From Rubrobacter_D sp963840835 (GTDB lineage: Bacteria; Actinomycetota; Rubrobacteria; Rubrobacterales; Rubrobacteraceae), in assembly GCA_963840835.1 (NCBI GenBank), contig CAWJAM010000012.1, positions 115,995-179,994 of the forward strand: DNA of 64,000 nt, given 5' to 3'. The first letter of the stretch is position 1; each line of letters begins with the position of its first letter. The position numbers were made by a program, and so were the translations under genes. The notes under the pieces are model-generated. The model made no database searches. It saw only the letters and a program-made list of their open reading frames with translations, and was not told where the DNA came from. This document shows positions 15,910-24,363 of the stretch, piece by piece.

Positions 15910-17291
15910 CTACTCCCAGGGCGCGGGGGTCTTCGTGAAGACGCTTCCCCTGCCCTCCACGCCAGCCACCCCGTCGAACACGAAACGTTCGTCCGAGGCC
16001 GCCGCGTATGAGTCGCCTTCGGTATCGAGCAATCTGAGCAGGATCCTCGCGACGCCTTCGTCGGCGGCCCTGCCCATATCGGCGACCAGAACCCTTCGCG
16101 CTTCGGCCGGGGCGAGCGCCGGGGCGTTCGGACCGTCGAGGACGAGTGAGGCGTAAAGGGAGGCGACGGCCAGGATCCTGGCCTCCAGCGGGGTCCACGC
16201 GCCCTTGAGCCTGTCAGGATAGCCCGTGCCGTCGGGTCTCTCGTGGTGCCAACGGACCCACCGTGCCGCCTCCCCGAGGCCCGGCAGGCCACACAGGACC
16301 TCCTCGCCCGCGGTGGGGTGCTGCTCCAGGTGCATCCTGCCTAGCGAGTTCAGCCTCTCCGCGGGGACCAGGAGCACGTCGTCGGGCACCCACAGGAGCC
16401 CCACGTCCATGAGCAATGCTGCCAGGCGCACCTCGCGGGAGCGTCCCTCGTCGAGCCCACTCTCCCTGGCTATGTCCGCCGCGTAGACGGCCGAGGCTGC
16501 GGCGTGGGCCGCAGCGTATCCGTCGCGCTGACCTAGCCTGCCGACGAGCCGCGAGGCGATCTCCAGATTAGAGTCGCGCAGGGCCTCCTTCAACGCCTCG
16601 TTCTCCGACGCGAGCCTCAGCGCCTTCTTGCGGTTGTTCCTGACAGAGTTGACGGCGACCAACGACAGGGCGGAGCCTGCGAGAAGGATGATCGCCGCGA
16701 GCGGCCCGAAAGAGACCACCGCGAGCGCGGTAGCGAGCGCCGTCGCGATGGCCAGGGCATCCGACGGCAGGGCAGGCACCACCATCTCCTGCACAACCTC
16801 GCGCGTCGAGAAGCCGTACTTCAGGCGCACGAGCGTCGGACCGATCACGGCGTCGAGGCCGAAGAACGCGAGCCCGGCCGCCAGGGTGCCAAGGACGAAC
16901 GTGGCAGAAAAGCGGGGGTCTGACTAGGAGCGGTTCGGGAAGACAGGAACGAGAACGCCAGTGAGCCAGCCAGGATCTGCAGCACCAGGGCCGCCCCCTG
17001 GAAGGCCGTCCGAGAAGGGTTCCGGTAGACCGCCGAAGGTACGGCGACGATCAGCGCGCACGCCGGCCCGCCGAGGACGAGCGCGCAAAGTATCGGGAAC
17101 TCCGCCGAACTCGAAGGTGGCCTTCCCCATGCCGAAGCTCACTGGCATCAGGCGCTCCGCAGCGCACAGGACGCACCAAGCCAGTCCCACGATCAGCGCC
17201 GTGTCGTCCAGGGAGAAGCCGACGAAGATCTGCCCAAACCGCCAGGGCAATAGCGGCAAGCGGCCACCACGCAGGCGATATACGCCCGCAC
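15910..17291 (-). pseudogene. HD-GYP-like membrane protein gene, frameshifted and with a degenerate HD motif
   Basis: The C-terminal part (15910-16848) is an HD-GYP-like domain. The GYP side is intact (WHHERPDGTGYPDRL), but the metal-binding HD is replaced (LLMDVGLLWVPDD instead of LLHDIGK). Upstream, membrane-spanning sequence continues in other frames: ATFVLGTLAAGLAFFGLDAV, then EFPILCALVLGGPACALIV, then GFSLDDTALIVGLAWCVLC, and possibly RAYIACVVAA. At least two, probably three, single-base shifts therefore break one gene with an N-terminal multi-span sensor region. Assembly error or true decay cannot be separated here. With the HD lost, cyclic-di-GMP phosphodiesterase activity is doubtful. 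Confidence 0.7.
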
Positions 17292-17734
17292 GGCGGCAGG
17301 TCTCTTGCGCGTCGCGCTAACGGCCGACGACAACTATCCCCGCGAAGATGGTCTTGACGCTACTTCCATTCGGGACATTGTAAAGCAAAGGACATTTAGG
17401 GTCCACACAAACAACGCTCTAACCCGCGACACGCCTCTGGTTACCCGAGACTCAGGTACCGGCAGCATATGTTCCTCAGTTGTAAGCACTATGTCGTTAC
17501 GACCCTCTCCTTTCTTCGACACACGGCTACGTAAGAACCTGCGGCTACCAGCCCTTACGCGTCAATTTCGGTTCACCCCCTTACTCGGTTCAATTCAAGG
17601 TCTAGGAGGGTATTTTGCACCATTCGTGGCGCCGAAACAGCGTGGACCGTGAATTAGACTTCTACGCGATCGCAGAAGTACGCATCTTGGCCTTCGGCGA
17701 ACGGCCTTGCTGGCCGCGAGGTCGGACCGTTTGG

Positions 17735-17896
17735 GACAAGTGTAAAGGGGATCTACATCGGAGGGATCTGGGGGTGGGGAAGACCTCCCGCCTCCGCTAC
17801 ACTGCTCTGCAAGGACCGCTGTTCTCCCCTTTGGGGACGCGCGGCCCATGAACCCGGTCGGTTCTCCCCATCCTCCCCCGACCGGGCTTTTCTTTT
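17735..17896 (+). ncRNA. Candidate structured small RNA ending in an intrinsic terminator
   Basis: In the otherwise gene-free interval 17292-17966. TTGGGA-N17-TACATC could be a promoter. Downstream are GC-rich pairable segments (GGAGG with CCTCC, AGTGTA with TACACT), two GTTCTCCCC copies in loop positions, and a strong terminator. The C-rich loops recall actinobacterial 6C RNA, but I cannot confirm this. No SRP, RNase P or tmRNA signature is seen. The part from 17300 to 17700 shows nothing I can support. Confidence 0.3.
17853..17896 (+). terminator. Intrinsic terminator
   Basis: CCCGGTCGG, C-rich loop, CCGACCGGG, followed by CTTTTCTTTT. It points rightward, yet no protein gene lies upstream on that strand. 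Confidence 0.8.
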
Positions 17897-17954
17897 GCCC
17901 AAGACACGTTCGGCTATAGTGGGGAACCCAGCGGTCCCTTGTTTGAGTCGCGTC

Positions 17955-17969
17955 TATACTATCTTTATG
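17955..17969 (+). promoter_or_regulatory. Leaderless promoter -10 box
   Basis: TATACT, six bases, then the ATG at 17967. Confidence 0.6.
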
Positions 17970-18230
17970 AGAATCTTCTCGCTCCTGTTTGCTGCCATCG
18001 CGCTGGTGATGTTGGGGGTGTTCGTGATCTATGTGGTCAGGGGCCCTGTGGACCCCGTGATCGCGGGCGGCATCTTCGTCTCTTTTTTGGCCTGCCTGGC
18101 TCCTGCGCTGCTGCTGTTGAAGCCATTCGAGCCCCCTGAGGAGCTCAGGCGCCGCAGGGAGGAGTTCCGGAGGGAGCGCGAGGAGCGACGGCGCTCTAGC
18201 GATGATCCTCCTCGAAGCTCAGGGTCATGA
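17967..18230 (+). CDS. Small two-span membrane protein
   Basis: 87 residues. Two hydrophobic spans (MRIFSLLFAAIALVMLGVFV and VIAGGIFVSFLACLAPALLL) are followed by a strongly charged Arg/Glu-rich tail (RRRREEFRREREERRR). No family recognised. The TATACT box six bases before ATG suggests a leaderless mRNA. The 3' end overlaps the convergent rimI gene by 35 bases. Confidence 0.65.
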   Translation: MRIFSLLFAAIALVMLGVFVIYVVRGPVDPVIAGGIFVSFLACLAPALLLLKPFEPPEELRRRREEFRREREERRRSSDDPPRSSGS

Positions 18231-18648
18231 GCAAAGCGTCCTCGTCGCCGTAGTAGCGGGGCCTGCGTCCGGTCGCTTTGAAGCCGAGCGACTCGTACAG
18301 GGCGATGGCGGCCGCGTTGGTCGGTCGCACCTCGAGGTGCACGTGGCCGGCGTTGGGGTAGGCGGCGAGCGCCGCGCCGATCAGGGCTCGGGCGTGTCCA
18401 CGGCGACGGTACTCGGGCCTGACGGCGATGGTGGTTATGTGGAGCTCGCCCAAGACGTGGCGGACCCCGATTTGCCCCGAGATCCCACCCCTCTCTTCGA
18501 CCACGAGGAAGAGGGCGAAAGGGCTCTCGAGCTCTCCGCGCCAGATCGCCGCGCTCCAGGGCCTCGGAAGACACAGGGCGTCTATCTGCATGACAGAGGG
18601 TAGGTCCCTGGCCTCCATCCGGCGCAGATGCGGTTCCGACTCGTTCAA
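18196..18648 (-). CDS. rimI: Ribosomal-protein alanine N-acetyltransferase RimI
   Basis: GNAT-fold enzyme expected to acetylate the N-terminus of a ribosomal protein (S18 in E. coli). Seen are MQIDALCLPRPWSAAIW and the acetyl-CoA-binding signature ITTIAVRPEYRRRGHARALI, then HLEVRPTNAAAIALYESLGF, characteristic of RimI. The TTG start at 18648 overlaps the tsaB stop codon as TTGA. Membership in the tsaE-tsaB-rimI operon, a widespread arrangement, supports the assignment. 150 residues. Confidence 0.92.
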   Translation of the reverse strand: MNESEPHLRRMEARDLPSVMQIDALCLPRPWSAAIWRGELESPFALFLVVEERGGISGQIGVRHVLGELHITTIAVRPEYRRRGHARALIGAALAAYPNAGHVHLEVRPTNAAAIALYESLGFKATGRRPRYYGDEDALLMTLSFEEDHR

Positions 18649-19310
18649 GGACGGCTCCAGGGGTTGAGATCGCGCCTGACCTCGGCGTCCGGCTCGCGGA
18701 CGTAGACGGGGACGAGCTCTTCTGGACCCACGACGGCGAGGTCGGCCGAGATGACGTGTCCCGTCGCCGTGACCCTGTGCAGCGGGGAGCGGTCTGGCGG
18801 TATGCGCCCAAGCTTGGAGAGCGGCGCGCGGTAGCGCACGGCACCGTCGCCGACGAGGAGAGGTCCTCCTTTCACCGACAGTTCTTCCGGCCTGACGCAG
18901 TAGATGCCGGTCGCGGGCCCTGCCTCGGAGAACCTGCGGGCGAAGACCTGTCCCCTCCTGGCGTCGAGCACGGCGAGCACATCCCCCGAGCACGAGAGCG
19001 CGGGGGCGGCCAGGGCGGCGAGGGTGGAGTTCTTCGAGAGGGCGATCCCTGTGCCCGCAGAGAGAGCGCGGGCCGTCGCCGCCGCTATTCGGATGCCCGT
19101 AAAAGTCCCCGGTCCCACCCCGGCGAGCACGAGATCTACGGAGCCGAGATTCTCCCCTGCGAGATCGAGGGCGTCGTGTATGGCGGGGAGCAAGGCCTCT
19201 GAGGCCCCACGGCCAGTGGTCGAGACCTCAGCGAGGATCTCGCACCCATTCTCGCGGGCGAGGGCGACGGTGGTCACGGGCGTCGAGGCGTCGAGGGCCA
19301 GGATCAGCAC
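18645..19310 (-). CDS. tsaB: tRNA threonylcarbamoyladenosine biosynthesis protein TsaB
   Basis: 221-residue ASKHA-fold partner of TsaD in t6A synthesis. Typical motifs are LILALDASTPVTTVAL at the N-terminus, LVLAGVGPGTFTGIRIAAATA and LAVLDARRGQVFA. It overlaps tsaE by 7 bases and rimI by 4, so the three genes are co-translated. The C-terminal region is variable, as usual in the family. Confidence 0.94.
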   Translation of the reverse strand: MLILALDASTPVTTVALARENGCEILAEVSTTGRGASEALLPAIHDALDLAGENLGSVDLVLAGVGPGTFTGIRIAAATARALSAGTGIALSKNSTLAALAAPALSCSGDVLAVLDARRGQVFARRFSEAGPATGIYCVRPEELSVKGGPLLVGDGAVRYRAPLSKLGRIPPDRSPLHRVTATGHVISADLAVVGPEELVPVYVREPDAEVRRDLNPWSRP

Positions 19311-19753
19311 GTCGGCAGACGCTCCAGGATGGGTCCTTCGAGGATCACGCTACGCGTCGTCGGGGATTCGTGGGAGATGCTAATTACGGAAGGATTCTCG
19401 ATGGCGTCCAGGGCGGGATCGGCCCACTCGATGAACGTCACGGCGTCGGGTTCCAGGTAGTCGTCGAGCTCGAGCACGTCGCGGGCCTCTATTCCCTCCA
19501 GGCGGTAGAGGTCCATGTGGTTGACGATCACGCGCCGCCCGTCCTTGAGTCCCTCGTAGCCGCGGGCAAGCTGGTAGGTCGGGCTCGTCACCCTGTCCAT
19601 GACGCCAAGGGAGCGGGCGGCGGCCCGCACGAAGGTACTCTTGCCGGCGCCGACCTCACCGGAGAGCACGACGATGTCGCCGGGTCCGAGCACGAGCGCT
19701 ACCCTCGATGCCAGCTCTTCTAGCGCGGCTTCCTCTAGACCCTCGAACCTCAC
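19304..19753 (-). CDS. tsaE: tRNA threonylcarbamoyladenosine biosynthesis ATPase TsaE
   Basis: 149-residue P-loop ATPase that drives the TsaD-TsaB complex. Walker A is GEVGAGKSTFVRAAARSLG. The family signature SPTYQLARGYEG and HMDLYRLEG follow, then the ATP-contact FIEWAD. First of the tsaE-tsaB-rimI set, 15 bases downstream of the uracil-DNA glycosylase gene, so possibly the same transcript. Confidence 0.95.
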   Translation of the reverse strand: MRFEGLEEAALEELASRVALVLGPGDIVVLSGEVGAGKSTFVRAAARSLGVMDRVTSPTYQLARGYEGLKDGRRVIVNHMDLYRLEGIEARDVLELDDYLEPDAVTFIEWADPALDAIENPSVISISHESPTTRSVILEGPILERLPTC

Positions 19754-19768
19754 CAGAGACTTCGGGAC

Positions 19769-20401
19769 CTACCAGAGCCCCGGCTGGACGGGTTCCCGCT
19801 CGGCCTCGGGGGAGCGGGTGACGTTCAGGGTCTCATAGGTCGAGGGCCGCTCCACGTCGAGCAGCTCCGGAAGGCGGGAGAAATCCGAGACGAGGAGATC
19901 CCGGTCCGCGGGGGTGTAGAGCGCCCGCTGCAGGGAGAGCGTCGGGAACACGTAGCGTCCGTCGAGCGGTATCGCGCGCCCCCTTATGCGCGAGACGGAC
20001 TCTTTTTTCCCCGTGAGTACCCGGCTCGGCAGGTCCCCGAGGGCCACGACGACCCTGGGATCGACGGCCGCGAGCTGGGAGACGAGGTAGGGCCGGCAGG
20101 AGCTTACCTCGGAGGGCTTGGGCGACCGTGACGGAGACCCCGGCGGTCGGCACTTGTTCAGCGTGGTCAGGTAGACTCTCTCACGCCCGAGGTCCAATGA
20201 CTCCAGCAACCGGTCCAGCAGCATCCCCGAGGCTCCGGAGAAGGGTTTGCCCTCCTTGTCCTCGTTGAAGCCGGGCGCTTCGCCGACAATGAAAAGGGCG
20301 GCATTCAGCGGCCCTTCGCCGAAGACGACCTGCGTCCTGGAGTGGCAGAGACCGCACTTCGTGCAGCCCAGGGCCTCCTTCTGGGCCTCCGCGAACTCCA
20401 A
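19769..20401 (-). CDS. Family 4-type uracil-DNA glycosylase, altered C-terminal motif
   Basis: Removes uracil from DNA. The Fe-S cysteine pattern starts CTKCGLCHSR and continues with NKCRPPG and SSCRPYL. The active-site GEAPGFNEDKEGKPFSGASG and VVALGDLPSRVL are clear. The usual C-terminal HPxxxL-type motif is missing: the protein reads YVFPTLSLQRALYTP, where relatives have His-Pro-Ala-Ala before the ALYTP. Reading the underlying CCTGCAGCG one base over restores Pro-Ala-Ala, so a compensating indel pair is likely. Without that His, activity would be suspect. 210 residues. Confidence 0.85.
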   Translation of the reverse strand: MEFAEAQKEALGCTKCGLCHSRTQVVFGEGPLNAALFIVGEAPGFNEDKEGKPFSGASGMLLDRLLESLDLGRERVYLTTLNKCRPPGSPSRSPKPSEVSSCRPYLVSQLAAVDPRVVVALGDLPSRVLTGKKESVSRIRGRAIPLDGRYVFPTLSLQRALYTPADRDLLVSDFSRLPELLDVERPSTYETLNVTRSPEAEREPVQPGLW

Positions 20402-20404
20402 GCG

Positions 20405-20605
20405 CTAGAACTCCTCGCTCTCGGGGAGAACAAAGCTAAGCACCAGGTAGAGGACGAAAGCCAGCAGCGTACTCGGACCCGGGATGATCACGGCCAGCAC
20501 GACCGTCACGAGCCGCACCACGTTGGGGTTCCAACCGTAGGTGTGTGCCACGCCGCCGCAGACGCCGCGGATCCAACGGTCCCTCTTCGCCCTCTCGATG
20601 TTCAA
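20405..20605 (-). CDS. PspC domain protein
   Basis: 66-residue membrane protein of the phage-shock-protein C family. It has the conserved RDRWIRGVCGGVAHTYGWNP and VRLVTVVLAVI, then a second span LLAFVLYLVLSFVLPESEEF. The TTG start (20605) has a very good ribosome-binding site (GAGGAGGTAGGG). A longer upstream frame passes through the repeat array and is not credible. It lies 3 bases upstream of the uracil-DNA glycosylase gene. Confidence 0.85.
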   Translation of the reverse strand: MNIERAKRDRWIRGVCGGVAHTYGWNPNVVRLVTVVLAVIIPGPSTLLAFVLYLVLSFVLPESEEF

Positions 20606-20649
20606 GACCCTACCTCCTCTGGCCCCGCCAAGCTCTCGGCGCGATTCTA

Positions 20650-20812
20650 CATGAGAGCAGGTCAGCATTTCAGCACGCCTGCTTCGCAGGCTTGTCAGCA
20701 CGGCGCTTCGCGCCTTGTCAGCACGCTCAGGCTGACGCCTTCGCTTGTCAGCACGCTTCGGGCCTTCGGCCCTCGCTTTCAGCTTCTCGGCCTTTTGATT
20801 GCTGACGGGTTG
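20650..20812. repeat. Family B repeat: tandem TTCG-loop mini-hairpins
   Basis: Units of a TTGTCAGCACG-like spacer plus a hairpin: GCCTGCTTCGCAGGC, GGCGCTTCGCGCC, GGGCCTTCGGCCC. Edges carry family A words (GTCAGCATTTCAGC, TTTCAGC, TTGCTGACG). Sister arrays are at 37.4, 37.6 and 57.5 kb. Confidence 0.85.
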
Positions 20813-20816
20813 TGGG

Positions 20817-21569
20817 TTAGGGGGCACGTGAGTCGTGGAGGTCGCGCAGGCGCGGTGATCTCCCCATCCTGCGGGCTGCGAGGAGCCTCTGGTAGCTAGC
20901 TGCGTATCCAACTTCGGCGTCTGACGCGTAGGAAGTTGCTTCTCTTAGAGCTGTGTAGTCGGGTTCGGGGTGGGGACCGTACTCGCGGCTGACGCGGAGA
21001 AAATGGGTGCAGAGCTCTTCGTGGCGCTCCAGGTGCTCGGGCTTGAGGCGCGGTCCCTGGGCCGCGAGACGGTCGGCCCAGCTCAGGACGGCGAGCTCCT
21101 CGCCGAAGGGACCGGCGGCGTGGGACAGCCTCTCAGGCGGATAGTCGGTGCGGGGGTGGCCCATGAAACCTATCTTCAGGTGCAGCGCGGTAAGGGTCGC
21201 CGTCAGGTCGGTCTCCCAGGCCGGGAGGCCTAGCCTGCGGCCGATGCGCCTGACCATAAGTGCTCCCAGGGAGTCGTGGGAGACGAAGAGTACCCTGCCC
21301 TCTAGTTCGCCGCGGGTTACTGGCTTGGCCACGTCGTGCAGCAGGGCCGCCAGGCGGAGGCCCCGCACGCGGTCGTCGCGCACGCGGGCCCCGATCCTGC
21401 CCTCCCCCAGCTCGCGCTTCACGCCGCGGACGACCTCGAGGACGTGATCCAGGGTGTCCAGATGGTGGTACGGGCTCCCTTCGAGTTCGCGGGCGAGCGA
21501 AAGCTCAGGGACGGCCTCGAGGAGCCCTGCGAGGTCCACCGGGGGGTCGAGGGCCGCGCGGAGGTCCAA
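20817..21569 (-). CDS. HD-domain phosphohydrolase
   Basis: 250 residues. The metal-binding signature HHLDTLDHVLEVVRG ... LRLAALLHDVAKPVTR gives the His and His-Asp pairs of the HD superfamily. FVSHDSLGALMVRRIGRRLGLP and LSWADRLAAQG follow, as in the HD modules of CCA-adding-like and nucleotide-hydrolysing proteins. The substrate is unknown. The last residues lie close to the family B repeat. It is directly downstream of a small membrane protein gene and alr. Confidence 0.78.
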   Translation of the reverse strand: MDLRAALDPPVDLAGLLEAVPELSLARELEGSPYHHLDTLDHVLEVVRGVKRELGEGRIGARVRDDRVRGLRLAALLHDVAKPVTRGELEGRVLFVSHDSLGALMVRRIGRRLGLPAWETDLTATLTALHLKIGFMGHPRTDYPPERLSHAAGPFGEELAVLSWADRLAAQGPRLKPEHLERHEELCTHFLRVSREYGPHPEPDYTALREATSYASDAEVGYAASYQRLLAARRMGRSPRLRDLHDSRAP

Positions 21570-21573
21570 GTCT

Positions 21574-21921
21574 CTAGCGCCGGCGGCGGGACTTCTTGCG
21601 GCTCGTGTTGGGGTTGGGACGCCCCCTGAGCGTAGAGGCGTCGGGATCGCCTTCGCTCTGGGCCGGCTTCCCCGAGTTCTTCTGTTTGGTGGCCTCGGCC
21701 CTGCGCCTCTCTCTGCTGCGGTCCAGGAGGGCGTAGATAAACGTAAAGATGAAGAAGAATACCGCCGCGTTTACGAGCAGGCTGATGATCTGGCCCCCGG
21801 TGTTCAGGTTGAAGTTGCTGCCGGGGAAGACCACGCTCAGCAGGTAGAGCAGGCCGAGGTAGATCGCTATGACCACCGCCGACCTCCGGGCGGCTGCCTT
21901 CCACTTAAGTCCCTCGAACAT
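21574..21921 (-). CDS. Two-span membrane protein with basic tail
   Basis: 115 residues. Spans are VVIAIYLGLLYLLSVVF and IISLLVNAAVFFFIFTFIYALL. A positively charged, low-complexity tail ends SRKKSRRRR. No family assigned. The ATG lies inside the 3' end of alr (17-base overlap), implying coupling, and the stop is 4 bases before the HD gene's start. The basic tail could contact nucleic acid or membrane lipids. Confidence 0.65.
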   Translation of the reverse strand: MFEGLKWKAAARRSAVVIAIYLGLLYLLSVVFPGSNFNLNTGGQIISLLVNAAVFFFIFTFIYALLDRSRERRRAEATKQKNSGKPAQSEGDPDASTLRGRPNPNTSRKKSRRRR

Positions 21922-23020
21922 CCTCGTAGCTCCTCTCGACGCGGCGGGGGTTTATCCCCGTGGTGATCTCGTAGTTTATCGTGCCCGCGCGCAAACCGAG
22001 CTCCTCGGCGCCAACACGATCCGTGCCCTGGGCGCCGAGCAGCACGACCTCGTCCCCCACTTCGACACTTTCATCCACCCCGAAGACGCAGGCATCCATG
22101 GTAACCCTTCCCAGCAACGGACGTCTGAGGCCCCGGATCAAGGCCTCAGACCGCCCCGAGAGGGCCCGCCTGTACCCCTCCGCATACCCGACGGCCACCG
22201 TCGCCACGAACATCGGCGCCTCGGTCTCGAACGTTAGCCCGTAGGATACCCCGTCCCCGGGGGCGAGTCGCCGCACGCCGGCGACGTAGCTCCCCAGCGT
22301 CATCGCGGGCCGAAGGCCCTCCGCCGCCGGGTCTCCCGCATCGCCAGCCGGGTGCAGGCCGTAGAGGGCAACGCCGGGACGAACGCAATCGTAGTGCGAG
22401 CTGGGATGCCAGAGGGTCGCCGCCGAGTTCGCGGCGTGCACCAGGGCACCGCCGAGCGGCTGCGCGCCAAGGACGGACTCGAAGCAATCGATCTGGCGTC
22501 TCGTCGCCACCTCGTCGGAGTCGGCGGAGGCGAAGTGCGTGTAGATTCCCGTAAGCCGCGGGCCGAGAATCCTGCGCGCCTCCCCCACCTCAGAAGGCTC
22601 GACGCCCCAGCGGTTCATCCCCGTGTTCACCTTCAGGTGAGCTTTAAGGTCCGGGAGAGCGGCGATGCGTCTCGCGCTCTCGATAGAGTGGGCCGTCACG
22701 GCCAGGCGGTGCCCTGCGGCGAGCGGAAGCCTGTCAGGCAGGAGATCGGTGAAGACCAGGATCGGCGCTTCGAGGCCCGCTTCGCGCAGTTCAGCCCCTT
22801 CCTCGACGGTGACTACGGCAAGGAAATCTGCTCCGGCTTCGATACAGGCGCGGGCCGCCCGGGCGGAGCCGTGGCCGTAGGCGTCGGCCTTCACGACGGC
22901 CATCAGGCGCGAGCCTCTGGCCCTGCGCTTCAGGGTTCGCACGTTGTGGCGCACGGCGCCGAGGTCGATCTCAGCCCAGGTACGGCTCGGGGTCCTGACT
23001 CCGGTGGCCGCGGTGCTCAC
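21905..23020 (-). CDS. alr: Alanine racemase
   Basis: 371 residues. PLP enzyme making D-alanine for peptidoglycan. The PLP lysine lies in LMAVVKADAYGHGS, the catalytic tyrosine in GDGVSYGLTFE, the substrate-binding segment is LKVNTGMNRWGVEP, and GRVTMDACVFG near the end is typical. It is followed by a membrane-protein and an HD gene, and preceded by a CBS-domain gene 9 bases upstream, suggesting one transcription unit. Confidence 0.96.
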   Translation of the reverse strand: MSTAATGVRTPSRTWAEIDLGAVRHNVRTLKRRARGSRLMAVVKADAYGHGSARAARACIEAGADFLAVVTVEEGAELREAGLEAPILVFTDLLPDRLPLAAGHRLAVTAHSIESARRIAALPDLKAHLKVNTGMNRWGVEPSEVGEARRILGPRLTGIYTHFASADSDEVATRRQIDCFESVLGAQPLGGALVHAANSAATLWHPSSHYDCVRPGVALYGLHPAGDAGDPAAEGLRPAMTLGSYVAGVRRLAPGDGVSYGLTFETEAPMFVATVAVGYAEGYRRALSGRSEALIRGLRRPLLGRVTMDACVFGVDESVEVGDEVVLLGAQGTDRVGAEELGLRAGTINYEITTGINPRRVERSYEDVRGT

Positions 23021-23029
23021 AGTCGGTCC

Positions 23030-23515
23030 TTAGCGGCGGGGGTTCAGAACGTGGAGGGTCAGGATGTCCATGCGCGTGATCACGCCGCGGAGCTCGTCGT
23101 CTTCGGTGACGGGCAGGATCTTGACCCTCTTATCTGCCATGAGCGTCGAGGCCTCGGCCAGGGAGGCATCGGGAGAGATCGTGAGCAGCTCCCTCGTCAT
23201 CACCTCATCGACGGTTACGCCGGCGCTCTTGAGCACCTCGTGGCGATACTCGTCCCAGCTCCCGAGAGGGATGATTCCGCCGAGGATGTCGAGGAAGCCG
23301 GGGGCCTTGACGTCCGCGTCGCGGAAGATGAGATCCCCCTCCGTGACTATGCCGACGAGCCTCCCTTTATCGATGACGGGGGCGCCCGAGACGCCAGACT
23401 CGGCGAAGAGCTTGATCACACTCTCCACCGTCTCGTCGGGCCCTAGCGTTGGCCACTCATGGTGCGCGATCTCGGCCACCCTCAACTCTCGAATGTCTTG
23501 CTGTTCCACATCCAC
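23030..23515 (-). CDS. CBS-domain pair protein
   Basis: 161 residues made of two CBS motifs (VESVIKLFAESGVSGAPVID and DASLAEASTLMADKRVKILP, with the closing GVITRMDIL). Such Bateman modules bind adenosine nucleotides and act as energy or nucleotide sensors. No catalytic domain is attached, so the partner is unknown. TACAAT lies ~30 bases upstream of the ATG with AGGGGAG as a ribosome-binding site, so this gene has a normal leader. Confidence 0.88.
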   Translation of the reverse strand: MDVEQQDIRELRVAEIAHHEWPTLGPDETVESVIKLFAESGVSGAPVIDKGRLVGIVTEGDLIFRDADVKAPGFLDILGGIIPLGSWDEYRHEVLKSAGVTVDEVMTRELLTISPDASLAEASTLMADKRVKILPVTEDDELRGVITRMDILTLHVLNPRR

Positions 23516-23568
23516 TCCCCTGATCGACTTTCCCTGTCGCTATTGTAGAGGTTCCGGCGAACCATGGG

Positions 23569-24363
23569 TCAAGGCCTCCACTCCCTGCGTACGGCCTCGG
23601 CACCGATGGCCTGCTGAGTATCGAGGTCGAAATCGACGAGCGCGGCGTTGAGGACGACGGGACCGCGGGTGGCGACCGAGATCCCACGCCACTCACCCAT
23701 AAACAGGGCGAGAAAGTCCTCCCGCCCGAAGCCGATGATGCTCTCCCTGCAGCCCGTCATGCCCACGTCGGTCACGTAAGCCGTCCCGCCGGGCAACACC
23801 GAGAGGTCCGCCGTGGGCACGTGCGTGTGGGTCCCGAGCACAGCCTGCGCCTTTCCATCCAGGTAGTGGCCGAGCGCCAGCTTCTCGCTCGTCGCCTCGG
23901 CGTGGGAGTCGACGAGAACTACGTCGGCCCCACACTCCTTTAGCTTCGCTACGGCCCTTTCGGCGGCCTGGAAGGGCGATATTTTCGTCCTCTCGACGAA
24001 CACCCGCCCGAGCACGTTGGTGACGCCTACCGTTACGCCGCCGGCCTCGAAGAGCCCCAACCCACGCCCCGGGTCTTTCTCCCCGAAGTTGGCTGGGCGC
24101 ACCACCCTGCCCTCCTCCCGGAGGAACTCCCTGTACCCTTCGGCGTCGAAGGCGTGATTTCCGAGGGTGAGGAAGTCGGCGACGGAGAGCAAGGCCGAGC
24201 CGCTCTCGCGGGTGATACCGCGTCCCCCTGGTGCCGAGTTCTCGGCGTTGGCCACGACGGCGTCGAACCCCAGCTCCTCGCGCAACCGCGGCACGAGGTC
24301 GAGGACCGCGGCGCATCCCGCCGGCCCGACGACGTCCCCTATGAAGAGCAGTCTGAAGCTCAG
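23569..24363 (-). CDS. ymdB: YmdB family metallophosphoesterase
   Basis: 264 residues, matching the family (2',3'-cyclic-nucleotide phosphodiesterase YmdB, DUF1385-type calcineurin fold). The N-terminus LLFIGDVVGPAG with the metal-binding Asp is encoded only if translation begins at the CTG at 24363, which overlaps the nnr stop codon as CTGA. The next candidate (GTG, 24294) would delete this strand. Other motifs: VVANAENSAPGGRGIT, TLGNHAFD, VDSHAEATSEKLALGH and VLGTHTHVPTADLSVLPGG. Confidence 0.88.
   Translation of the reverse strand: MSFRLLFIGDVVGPAGCAAVLDLVPRLREELGFDAVVANAENSAPGGRGITRESGSALLSVADFLTLGNHAFDAEGYREFLREEGRVVRPANFGEKDPGRGLGLFEAGGVTVGVTNVLGRVFVERTKISPFQAAERAVAKLKECGADVVLVDSHAEATSEKLALGHYLDGKAQAVLGTHTHVPTADLSVLPGGTAYVTDVGMTGCRESIIGFGREDFLALFMGEWRGISVATRGPVVLNAALVDFDLDTQQAIGAEAVRREWRP

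Noticed and set aside
17305..17849. Several short frames in the interval before 17967
   Set aside because: No ribosome-binding sites, no protein-like composition, mutually overlapping on both strands.
20650..20812. CRISPR array (regularly repeated hairpins and spacers)
   Set aside because: Units are 16-25 bp with varying stems and the constant part is the spacer, no cas genes nearby, and arrays occur in both orientations at several loci.
20405..20911. PspC gene extended upstream through the repeat array
   Set aside because: The extension is translated hairpin repeat; a TTG with a strong ribosome-binding site gives the normal PspC length.
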